Source of the DNA: an uncultured Corynebacterium sp.
Lineage (GTDB): Bacteria; Actinomycetota; Actinomycetes; Mycobacteriales; Mycobacteriaceae
Reading direction: 5' to 3'
DNA length: 49,696 bases
NCBI RefSeq assembly: GCF_943914615.1
Contig: NZ_CALUCS010000017.1
Coordinates: 1 to 49,696 of the forward strand
The translations under genes were made by a program, and so were the position numbers. Within the stretch, counting starts at the first letter, position 1; each line of letters starts with the position of its first letter. Below, in pieces: positions 32,022-39,088 of the stretch. A model generated the notes under the pieces. It saw only the letters and a list, made by a program, of their open reading frames with translations, did no database searches and was not told where the DNA came from.

Positions 32022-32052
32022 CGTTAGCTGAATGCCTGGCCGGTGGAGGCTG

Positions 32053-32073
32053 GGTGGCGTCAATAAGAAACAA
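32053..32073 (-). repeat. Dispersed GACGCC motif, copy 12
   Basis: Plus strand GGTGGCGTCAATAAGAAACAA (positions 32053-32073) in the leader of the VOC gene; nearly the exact reverse complement of the consensus. Confidence 0.7.
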
Positions 32074-32116
32074 CAGATACACCCCCAAGAGCACAAGAAA
32101 GAGCAGTGGAGGAACC

Positions 32117-32950
32117 ATGCCCGCAATGATCGCCCAGCCCGGAATGCCTGTATGGCTGGACCTGGCCAGCACCAACGCAGCCGGGGCGGAGAAGTTCTAC
32201 ACCGAGTTGCTGGGCTGGGAGTTCGAACGGGTCTCCGACGGCTACACCGTGGCGAAGAAGCAGGGCATGCCAGTAGCGGGCATCGCGCAGATCCCGGAGG
32301 GCAATCAATCCCTGTGGGGAGTACTGCTGTACACCCCGGACGTGCAGCAAGCCCACGACAAGGCCGTACAGGCGGGGGCGAAGTCCGTGCTGGAGCCACA
32401 GGGGCTGGGCGAGCGTGGCGATATGGCCATCATCGTTGACCCGTCGGGAGCCACGATCGGCCTGCGCAACCCCGCGGACGAGCATGCGTTGATCGCCGCG
32501 GGTGAGCCCGGAACCCCGGTGTGGTTCGAGCTGATGGTGGCGCAGAACTGGGATACGACGCTGGAGTTCTATCACGAGCTGGCGGGCTGGGATATCAAGG
32601 CCATGGGGGAGAGCGCAGGGGAGGGCGCGGGGGCTGAGGAGTTCCGCTATGCCACCGGCGAATTCGACGGCGCGGCAGTGGTGGGCCTGTGGGATACCTC
32701 CAAGCTGGAGGTGCCCGGAATGTGGACCGTGTACCTGGGTGTGGCGGATGTGGATGCCGCCATCGCCAACACGCCGGAGCTGGGCGGAAAGGTGATTCGT
32801 CCGGTTTGGGAATCCGAGTTCGGCCGCATGGCCACCATCGAGGATCCGACGGGCGCTCTGGTGAACCTCTGCGAGATCGAGGAGTTCGTCCCCGACGAGG
32901 ACGCACACGAGCCGGACTTGCTGGCTCCGGAGAACTTCCAGGCGTTCTAG
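32117..32950 (+). CDS. Two-domain VOC (glyoxalase-fold) protein
   Basis: 277 residues made of two vicinal-oxygen-chelate domains (about 1-125 and 130-262). Each has the beta-alpha-beta start (PVWLDLASTNAAGAEKFYTELLGWEF; PVWFELMVAQNWDTTLEFYHELAGWD) and end (DPSGATIGL; DPTGALVNL). This type is widespread in actinobacteria and is annotated as glyoxalase, but the typical metal His/Glu set is not evident, so the catalysed reaction is open. The ATG at 32117 has GGAGG at 32108-32112. An internal Gly/Glu-rich stretch (about 165-180) sits in the second domain. Confidence 0.82.
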   Translation: MPAMIAQPGMPVWLDLASTNAAGAEKFYTELLGWEFERVSDGYTVAKKQGMPVAGIAQIPEGNQSLWGVLLYTPDVQQAHDKAVQAGAKSVLEPQGLGERGDMAIIVDPSGATIGLRNPADEHALIAAGEPGTPVWFELMVAQNWDTTLEFYHELAGWDIKAMGESAGEGAGAEEFRYATGEFDGAAVVGLWDTSKLEVPGMWTVYLGVADVDAAIANTPELGGKVIRPVWESEFGRMATIEDPTGALVNLCEIEEFVPDEDAHEPDLLAPENFQAF

Positions 32951-33026
32951 CGCGCCGGGCTGGCCCTCGCGTGTCGGGCAAGCCCAGCGGGCGCCCGGTT
33001 AGGATCCGCGAGCCCAGCGGGCACCG

Positions 33027-35153
33027 CTACCAGATGCAGACGCGCTCGTCCTCGGCCAGCCACATTCCGTCGCCCTCGGAGACGGCGAAGGCCTCGTAGA
33101 ACTCCGCGATGTTGCTGGAGACCACGTTGCAGCGGAACTCCGCCGGCGAGTGCGGGTCGATGGAGGCGTACTGCGCCGCCATCTGCGGGCGGATCGCGGT
33201 CTGCCAGATCCGTGCCCAGCGCAGGAAAACGCGCTGCAGGGCGGTGTACTCGGTTGTGTCCGGATTGCCGTCGGCATCCACCAGCCCCTCGACCGGCAGC
33301 TTCTCCGCCGTCTCGAAGGTCTGACCCTGGTCCGCCAGGTAGCGGCGTAGAGCCACGATGGCGATGCCCAATCCGCCCAGGTCACCGATGTTCTCGCCCA
33401 GGGTGAAGCTGCCGTTGACGGTGTGCTCGGTGATGCCGCGCTGGCGCAGACCCGTCGGCACCAGGCCGTCGTACTGGGCCACCAGCTTATCGGTCAGCGC
33501 GGTGAACGCCTCGCGGTCCTCCTCGGTCCACCAGGAGTTCAGATTTCCGTCGCCGTCGTACTTCGAACCCTGGTCGTCGAAGCCGTGGCCGATCTCGTGG
33601 CCAATCACAGCGCCGATGGCGCCGAAGTTGCCGGCCATGTCCGCCGCCGGGTCGAAGAACGGCGGGCGCAGGATCGCCGCCGGGAAGGTGATGTCGTTCT
33701 TCACCGGGTTGTAGAACGCATTCACCGTCTGCGGGGTGGTGAACCAGGTTTCATTGTCGCTGGGCTTGCCCAACTTGGAAACCTCGTAGTTGTGGTTGAA
33801 GCGGCTGGCCGCCCGCACGTTCGCCAGCAGATCCGCGCCGGTGGAGCCAAACTCCAGGCCGTCGAAATCGCGCCACTTATCCGGATAGCCGATCTTTGCC
33901 TCGAACTTCTCCAGCTTCGCCAGAGCCTTCTCACGGGTCGCGGGGGTCATCCAGGCCAGGTCGCTAATGCGCTCGCGGTAGGCGGCGATCAGGTAATCCA
34001 CCAGCTCCAGCATCTTTTGCTTGTGCTCCGGCGGGAAGTGCTGGGCGACGAATTTCTTGCCGACTTCCTCGCCCACAGCGCCCTCGACCAGAGCGACGCC
34101 GCGCTTCCAACGCGCCCGCTGCTCCGTAGCACCGGACAGGGTGCGCCCGTAGAACTCCCAGTTCCGCAGGTTCACCTCCGTTGGCAGGTATGCCGCGCTG
34201 CTCAAAATCACCCGCCAGTAGGCCCACAGCTTCCACTGGTCCAGGCCACTGACCTGTGGGTTCTCGCTCTCGCCGGTGGCCATGGCCGCGACGTGTTCCA
34301 GGTAGCTGGGCTGGCACACCACGATCGTGCCCCCGCCCGCGCTCTGCGTGTCCACGCCCGTGGCCGCCAGCCACTCGCGGAAGGGGAAGCCCGTCGGCAG
34401 ATCCTCCACCTTCGTGGGGTTGTAGGTCTTCTCGGCATCGCGGCTGGCCACGTTGTCCCAGTGTCCGCGAGCCAGCTCGGTCTCGAACGCGCAGATCGCA
34501 TCCGCCGCGGCAGCAGCGCCTGCATCCGCATACTTCCCGGGGAGCTCCAGCTCGCTGACCAGCCCCAACATGTCCTCTACGAACTCGCGATAGGCCTCGC
34601 GGGTCGGCGCGTGCTGCTCCTCCCGGTAGTACGCCTCATCCGGCAGCCCCAGCCCGGTCTGCACCAGGTAGGCACGCTGAATGTCCTGGCTGGAATCCTT
34701 CTCGATCCAATACCCCGCAACACCACCGGTGCCCTCCATATCGAGCCTGCCGAGCACCTTGGCCAGGTCGCTGACCGAGGTGGCGTCACTAATAAGCCCC
34801 AAAGGCTCCCGCAGGCCGGCCAGACCCGCGGCGGCGATGCCCTGCACGTCCATAAAAGAGGAGTACAGGGCGCCCACGCGGCCGTTCGGCTCGTCGGTGG
34901 CGGCGGCCTCTACGATCTCGCGCACCTCCTGCTCGGCGAGGTCGCGCAGCTGGTGGAAGGTGCCGTCGACGGGGCGGTCGCTGGGGATCTTGTGGGTCGC
35001 CAGCCAGACGCCGTTGACGTGCCGGTACAGGTCCTGCGCCGGCGAAGGCTGGGTGGCCTCGCCGGCCTGGTTCTGCGGCGCGGCCTCGGAGATATCGTCC
35101 GAGATTTCCACAGCGTTTTTCTCTACTGCATTTTTAGCGTTGTCTTCTACCAT
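33027..35153 (-). CDS. pepO: M13-family zinc metallopeptidase
   Basis: 708 residues, neprilysin/PepO type. The zinc motif is VIGHEIGHGFDDQGS (HExxH) and the third ligand lies in ENIGDLGGLGIAI; NAFYNPVKNDITFPAAIL is the conserved substrate-binding stretch, and the protein ends EDERVCIW, matching the family's C-terminal CxxW-like end. There is no signal peptide, so it should act in the cytoplasm on peptides, as do other actinobacterial M13 enzymes. I prefer the start at 35153 (AAGGTGG upstream) over the GTG at 35195. A dispersed motif copy lies within it. Confidence 0.92.
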   Translation of the reverse strand: MVEDNAKNAVEKNAVEISDDISEAAPQNQAGEATQPSPAQDLYRHVNGVWLATHKIPSDRPVDGTFHQLRDLAEQEVREIVEAAATDEPNGRVGALYSSFMDVQGIAAAGLAGLREPLGLISDATSVSDLAKVLGRLDMEGTGGVAGYWIEKDSSQDIQRAYLVQTGLGLPDEAYYREEQHAPTREAYREFVEDMLGLVSELELPGKYADAGAAAAADAICAFETELARGHWDNVASRDAEKTYNPTKVEDLPTGFPFREWLAATGVDTQSAGGGTIVVCQPSYLEHVAAMATGESENPQVSGLDQWKLWAYWRVILSSAAYLPTEVNLRNWEFYGRTLSGATEQRARWKRGVALVEGAVGEEVGKKFVAQHFPPEHKQKMLELVDYLIAAYRERISDLAWMTPATREKALAKLEKFEAKIGYPDKWRDFDGLEFGSTGADLLANVRAASRFNHNYEVSKLGKPSDNETWFTTPQTVNAFYNPVKNDITFPAAILRPPFFDPAADMAGNFGAIGAVIGHEIGHGFDDQGSKYDGDGNLNSWWTEEDREAFTALTDKLVAQYDGLVPTGLRQRGITEHTVNGSFTLGENIGDLGGLGIAIVALRRYLADQGQTFETAEKLPVEGLVDADGNPDTTEYTALQRVFLRWARIWQTAIRPQMAAQYASIDPHSPAEFRCNVVSSNIAEFYEAFAVSEGDGMWLAEDERVCIW
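34779..34797 (-). repeat. Dispersed GACGCC motif, copy 13
   Basis: Plus strand GGTGGCGTCACTAATAAGC in pepO; the A-run is replaced by CTAATAAG, so a weaker copy. Confidence 0.45.
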
Positions 35154-35214
35154 GCCCACCACCTTAGACACCGCCGCTGACAGGGTGTCCGGCACAGTGG
35201 TTAGGCTATGGCGT

Positions 35215-36123
35215 ATGTTCCATCATCCCGCGCCACAGGGCCCGTCACAGGGCTCGCCACAGGGGCCGGCCGTCCGGCCACCACAGCGACCGATGGCTCC
35301 GGTTCCTCCAGCGCCAGCTCGTCCCGCACTGCCCGCACAGCCCATCAAGCCTGCCCCGTCGACCACGTATCGCCCCGCCCCGACCAGTCCGAAGCGCCGC
35401 GGTGCGTACTCGGCCTATCTTCTAGGCACGCTGTTGTTGCTGGTTGGGGGTGTTTTTATTGTGGACGCCACCCTGGAAGACGAACCCCAGTCCCTGACCG
35501 TCGCGGAGGGGATGGCGGATTCGGTCCTCACTTATTCTGAGTGGCCGCTGCGGTTTGCGTCCCTGGAAGACTGCCACGATTCACCCGGCCTGGGGCGCCC
35601 CGGGGTAATGCAACTGGATTGCGATGGGGAAAGCTACGGCGTGACCGGCCTGTCGGGCGTGAACGTGAAGGGCGGCGAGGAACCCGTCTCGCAAGCCGTG
35701 AACCGCGCCGTGCGCGCGCTGATCTTTCAGGACGGTGTGAACCTGCAGTCGGTCGACGTACTGAACAGAGTCGCGGGAGAGAACCGGGAACTGTTGAAGA
35801 AAATGCAGGTCACGCAACTGCGTGTGACGGACACCTACAAGTTGGGGGAGGAGCGATTCGTGGCAGTCGCGTTTGTGCGCGACCCAGATGCGGGATCAGA
35901 CGGCGGTGCGGAAGCTGATGCCGGCTCGGACAATGGCGCCGGTGGGGAGCCTAATAGCGAATTGGAGCACAGCCTCGAACCCGATGGCACGGCCCCAATG
36001 GTGGTGGTGCAGATGCCGGTGAAGTCGGCGTCATTAGAAAAACAGCTAGAGGAAGTCGATGAGCTAGTGCGCGGCGTCAGCTTGGACGACAATGCAGAAA
36101 GCGCAGGTGAATCCGATGTTTAA
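35215..36123 (+). CDS. Single-span membrane protein with Pro-rich tail, PrsW partner
   Basis: 302 residues, family not recognised. A Pro/Gln/Ala-rich cytoplasmic tail (1-60) precedes one membrane helix (about 66-86, AYLLGTLLLLVGGVFIV), then an exported domain with a Cys pair (LEDCHDS and LDCDGE), and an acidic Gly/Asp/Glu linker (about 222-260) before a closing helix (EKQLEEVDELVRGV). The start at 35215 lies close behind TAGGCT, suggesting a leaderless message. It overlaps the PrsW gene by 8 bases, so the two proteins may act together; the exported domain is a conceivable PrsW substrate. Two dispersed motif copies bracket the exported domain. Confidence 0.7.
   Translation: MFHHPAPQGPSQGSPQGPAVRPPQRPMAPVPPAPARPALPAQPIKPAPSTTYRPAPTSPKRRGAYSAYLLGTLLLLVGGVFIVDATLEDEPQSLTVAEGMADSVLTYSEWPLRFASLEDCHDSPGLGRPGVMQLDCDGESYGVTGLSGVNVKGGEEPVSQAVNRAVRALIFQDGVNLQSVDVLNRVAGENRELLKKMQVTQLRVTDTYKLGEERFVAVAFVRDPDAGSDGGAEADAGSDNGAGGEPNSELEHSLEPDGTAPMVVVQMPVKSASLEKQLEEVDELVRGVSLDDNAESAGESDV
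35453..35473 (+). repeat. Dispersed GACGCC motif, copy 14
   Basis: TTTTTATTGTGGACGCCACC at the end of the membrane helix (FIVDAT); it has a two-base insertion between ATT and GACGCC. Confidence 0.6.
36027..36045 (-). repeat. Dispersed GACGCC motif, copy 15
   Basis: Plus strand GGCGTCATTAGAAAAACAG near the 3' end of the same gene (SASLEK), opposite in direction to copy 14. Confidence 0.55.
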
Positions 36124-37084
36124 GACGCGTAACTACCGCGTGTTCGAGGTGCCGCTCGAGTTTCACCTGAAGCACTCGCCCCAGCAGCGCCCGAAACTGC
36201 GACTGTTCCGCGACGGCTGGCTGGTGGCGTACTGGCTGCTGGTTGTTCCGAGCCTCGTGATGTCGGTGTTTCTGCTGGTCGGAAACAATCCTTCGCTGGT
36301 GAGTCCAACTCTGGGGCTGGTGCTGCTGATCGGCGCGCTGCACCTGGCGGGAGCGCTGCTGTGCGTGTGGGCGCTTCCTATATATAGGGGTACGCCTAAG
36401 CGGCTGGCTGCGCTTGCAGTGCTGTGGGGAGGGGCGGCGTCCGTGGTGCTGGCGGCAGTAGTGATTCAGCCGCCAGTGGTGAGCACCGTAGACAAGCTTG
36501 GCTGGCACGGGCTGACGGCCAGCTTTGGGGGCGCCTACCCGGAGGAGATCGCTAAGGGGCTGGGCATCTGGCTGCTGCTGTGGATGGGGCGCGCATGGTG
36601 GAATCGCCCATGGCACGGACTTATCGCCGGATTGTTGGTGGGGCTCGGTTTCGAAGTCTTCGAGAACATGATGTACGCGATGATGCTGGCGGTGATGGAT
36701 CCGGTGTCTGATATACAAGGCGCCTTGTCTACGTACTTTCTGCGCATGATCGCCGGGCCCGCAAAGCACATGATGTTCAGCGCGTTGGTCGGCTATGGGA
36801 TCGGCCTGGCGATGTTTGTGGGAGCGAAGGCGGGGAAGCCGCGCGGTGTCGCCTGGCGCTTGGGTGCGGTTGTGCTGTGGGGTGGCCTTGGCTTCTTGAC
36901 GCACTTTGCGTGGAATGTTCGCTGGCTAGATGTGTCGCCGGTGTTTCAGTTGCTGTGGATGGGCCTTGTGTGGGTGGTGTTGGCGGCGCTCACAGTAGGG
37001 GCGATCGTGTGGACGAGTGTGGAGTTCTTGCGGTGGAAGAAGCGCGGTATTTGCCCAGCTGTGACGGTTTACCAGCGTGTGTGA
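36116..37084 (+). CDS. PrsW-family intramembrane metalloprotease
   Basis: 322 residues with about eight membrane helices. The PrsW hallmarks are the EExxK motif in YPEEIAKGLGIW, a FEVFENMMYA segment, an HMMFSALVGYGIG helix with His, and a late HFAWN with His. In B. subtilis PrsW starts release of an ECF sigma factor by cleaving its membrane anti-sigma factor; in actinobacteria substrates are mostly unknown and no anti-sigma gene is nearby. I start at 36116, overlapping the upstream stop; an ATG at 36092 would add eight residues. The GlxR site downstream overlaps its stop codon. Confidence 0.88.
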   Translation: MFKTRNYRVFEVPLEFHLKHSPQQRPKLRLFRDGWLVAYWLLVVPSLVMSVFLLVGNNPSLVSPTLGLVLLIGALHLAGALLCVWALPIYRGTPKRLAALAVLWGGAASVVLAAVVIQPPVVSTVDKLGWHGLTASFGGAYPEEIAKGLGIWLLLWMGRAWWNRPWHGLIAGLLVGLGFEVFENMMYAMMLAVMDPVSDIQGALSTYFLRMIAGPAKHMMFSALVGYGIGLAMFVGAKAGKPRGVAWRLGAVVLWGGLGFLTHFAWNVRWLDVSPVFQLLWMGLVWVVLAALTVGAIVWTSVEFLRWKKRGICPAVTVYQRV

Positions 37085-37095
37085 TGAATGTCACA
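37080..37095. promoter_or_regulatory. GlxR/CRP-type operator upstream of the GH25 lysozyme gene
   Basis: TGTGA-TGAATG-TCACA, perfect consensus, overlapping the PrsW stop codon and 113 bases before the lysozyme start. Further half-sites (TGTGA at 37165 region and 37199 region) follow. GlxR is known to control cell-wall remodelling genes in corynebacteria, which fits a lysozyme target. Confidence 0.8.
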
Positions 37096-37207
37096 TGGGC
37101 GATTGAGCAGGGGTTTTCCGACCAATGGTTTCCTGGGGTGAAAGATGTTCCCCGCGGGATTCATGTGAATAATGTGAAATGTGTGGTTTTTGGGTATGGT
37201 GTGATTC

Positions 37208-38635
37208 ATGATTTCACTGCCATGGCGCCGCTCCACGCGCACGTCCGTACCGAAACGCCTCACCGCAACGGCACTCGCTGGCTCCGCTTTGACGGTGGCA
37301 GCGCTCGTCGCCACCGATGTCGTTCCCGTCCCTTCGTGGGCTCTGAATGGCATCGATGTTGCCTCCCACCAGCACCCCGGTGGTGCAGCCATTGACTGGA
37401 CTGCCGTGAAGCAGTCTGGCCAATCCTTCGTCTTCGTAAAGGCGACCGAGGGCACTTCCTACACCAACCCGGCGTTCACCACGGACTCCGCCAAGGCCCA
37501 GCAGGCCGGTCTGGTTCCGGGTAGCTACCACTACGCCCGCCCAGGCAGCGGCAATCCGCGTGCAGAGGCTCGGCACTACGCCAGCGTTCTGGCAACCGGC
37601 GTGCAGCCCTCGCTGCCTCCGGTTCTGGACTTGGAGGAGCACGAGGGCCTGAACCCAACCCAGCTGCAGAACTGGGTCCGCGAGTGGATTGACGAGATCA
37701 AGGTTCAGACCGGCCGCGATCCGATCATCTACACCTACTACAGCTTCTGGATCCAGCGGATGGCCAATACCACTGAGTTCTCCGAGTACCCGCTGTGGCT
37801 CGCCTACTACCGCGACACTCTGCCGGATAAGATCCCGGGCGGTTGGGATCACGTCACCTTCTGGCAGTACTCCGGCTCCGGCCGCGTTAATGGTGTGCAG
37901 ACCCAGGTGGACCTGAACAAGTACTACGGTGACGACGCTGCCCTGAACGCTCTGGCGTCCGGCATGCCAGCGGATACCGCCGCAGGCCAGGCTTCCGAGG
38001 CGATGGACCCGATGCGTCCCGCCGTTGAAGGCGAAGCCGAGATCGCCAACAAGATTGAGCACGCCACCGGCGTGAACGTCCCGTTGGCCTCTGACTTTAT
38101 GATGCAGCTGCTGGGCGTTATCGGCGGCCGTGTATCCCCAGAGGTTCTGCTGACCCAGGGGCAGAAGCAGCTGCAGGGCATGGATCCGGCACAGGTCGCA
38201 GGATCTGCTGGCGGACCAGATCAGGGCGCCCAGGCAACTGGTTCCGTGAAGGCGGCCCAGGAGGTTCTGACCGCCTACACCGCACTGTCCGGAGCGCTGA
38301 AGGAGTTCAACTCCGGTGGAAACAAGCTGCCGGTCGAGGCCATCCTGAAGCTGGTCCAGGGCTATGCGCCGGGCGCTGGCGCCGAGGGCGGCACGGTGAA
38401 CATCGGTCAGGTTCTGAACCTGCTGCAGCAGTTCGGCGGCATCTCCAACTGGAGCGCCAAGCTGGAGAACGGCGAGGTTCAGCCCGACGCGAATGCCTTC
38501 GCTGAGCTTGCCGACGCCGCCAAGGCTGCGAACCCGGACGGCTCCGCTCCGGCGGACGCTCCCGCCGCGCCGGCAGCTGAGCAGGCCGCGTCCGCTCCCG
38601 TTCCGCCGGCAGCCCCGGCTCCGGCCGCGAACTAA
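37208..38635 (+). CDS. Secreted GH25 lysozyme (muramidase)
   Basis: 475 residues. A signal peptide (about 1-45, ending near SWA) leads into a GH25 domain (about 46-240) that cleaves the muramic acid-glucosamine bond of peptidoglycan. Asp50 (GIDVASHQ) and the catalytic pair Asp141/Glu143 (VLDLEEHEG) are present, with FVFVKATEGTSYTNPAF and WQYSGSG. The C-terminal half (about 250-440) is an alpha-rich region I do not recognise, and the last ~40 residues are Ala/Pro repeats typical of wall-spanning tails. A TATGGT box seven bases before the ATG suggests a leaderless start. A strong terminator follows. Confidence 0.9.
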   Translation: MISLPWRRSTRTSVPKRLTATALAGSALTVAALVATDVVPVPSWALNGIDVASHQHPGGAAIDWTAVKQSGQSFVFVKATEGTSYTNPAFTTDSAKAQQAGLVPGSYHYARPGSGNPRAEARHYASVLATGVQPSLPPVLDLEEHEGLNPTQLQNWVREWIDEIKVQTGRDPIIYTYYSFWIQRMANTTEFSEYPLWLAYYRDTLPDKIPGGWDHVTFWQYSGSGRVNGVQTQVDLNKYYGDDAALNALASGMPADTAAGQASEAMDPMRPAVEGEAEIANKIEHATGVNVPLASDFMMQLLGVIGGRVSPEVLLTQGQKQLQGMDPAQVAGSAGGPDQGAQATGSVKAAQEVLTAYTALSGALKEFNSGGNKLPVEAILKLVQGYAPGAGAEGGTVNIGQVLNLLQQFGGISNWSAKLENGEVQPDANAFAELADAAKAANPDGSAPADAPAAPAAEQAASAPVPPAAPAPAAN

Positions 38636-38680
38636 GCACAGGGAGCTTCCACGCTAGCGAACAATTAGCTGGAGAAATGA

Positions 38681-38711
38681 AGCGCCGCCCTAACCGGGCG
38701 GCGCTTTTTGC
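38681..38711 (+). terminator. Intrinsic terminator of the GH25 lysozyme gene
   Basis: AGCGCCGCCC (38681-38690), loop TAACC, GGGCGGCGCT (38696-38705), then TTTTG: a perfect 10-bp GC-rich stem with a T-run. Confidence 0.9.
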
Positions 38712-38795
38712 GTCCTATCCCGCACTTGCATCCCTGTCTCGGTCGTGCATGCTCCGCGGTCGTCCATCCCTGTCTTGGCGAGCTAGCCCCGGGGA

Positions 38796-38906
38796 ATGTC
38801 CCAAATCTTCCACTCTGTTTTTATAGCCATCTATTTTCGCAGGTCAGAGTGTTGCAAATTTTTGCCGCAAAGGTGCTACCTGTTGAAAGTGGAAGATTTG
38901 GGACAT
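38796..38906. repeat. MITE-like element: 19-bp inverted repeat, 73-base core
   Basis: ATGTCCCAAATCTTCCACT (38796-38814) and its exact reverse complement AGTGGAAGATTTGGGACAT (38888-38906) flank an AT-rich core. The arms match at all 19 positions and stop matching on both sides. No obvious target duplication and no second copy in this window were seen. Confidence 0.6.
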
Positions 38907-38938
38907 CCGCCGCCTGTAGGGCGGGGGCTTCCGTCTCC

Positions 38939-38997
38939 CAGTGCAGTGTTTTCGTCTCGCAGTGCAGCGCTTTCGCCTGCACAGTGCAGTGTTTCCG
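38939..38997. repeat. Three direct repeats of about 21 bases
   Basis: CAGTGCAGTGTTTTCG (38939), CAGTGCAGCGCTTTCG (38960) and CAGTGCAGTGTTTCCG (38982), spaced 21 and 22 bases apart, just right of the inverted-repeat element. Confidence 0.65.
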
Positions 38998-39088
38998 CCG
39001 CAGCATTGAAGTGCTAAAACCACGGGGGCGCAGGGTCCCTGGGTAGAGGGAGAGGGGAGAGCCTCGCCCCTCGCCCAGCCCCCGGAAC

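Larger units (their letters stand above)
38712..39088. other. Intergenic region with inverted and direct repeats
   Basis: 377 bases between the lysozyme terminator and the emb stop. Two short open frames exist (one per strand) but both are built from the repeats described separately and have no ribosome site; I reject them as genes. Confidence 0.6.

Noticed and set aside
32983..33020. Repeated AGCCCAGCGGGC in the gap after the VOC gene
   Set aside because: Two short GC-rich copies only; probably simple duplication of codon-like sequence with no further structure.
38708..39046. 112-codon plus-strand frame and a 61-codon minus frame near the repeats
   Set aside because: Built from direct and inverted repeats, begins within the lysozyme terminator's T-run, no ribosome site or homology recognised.
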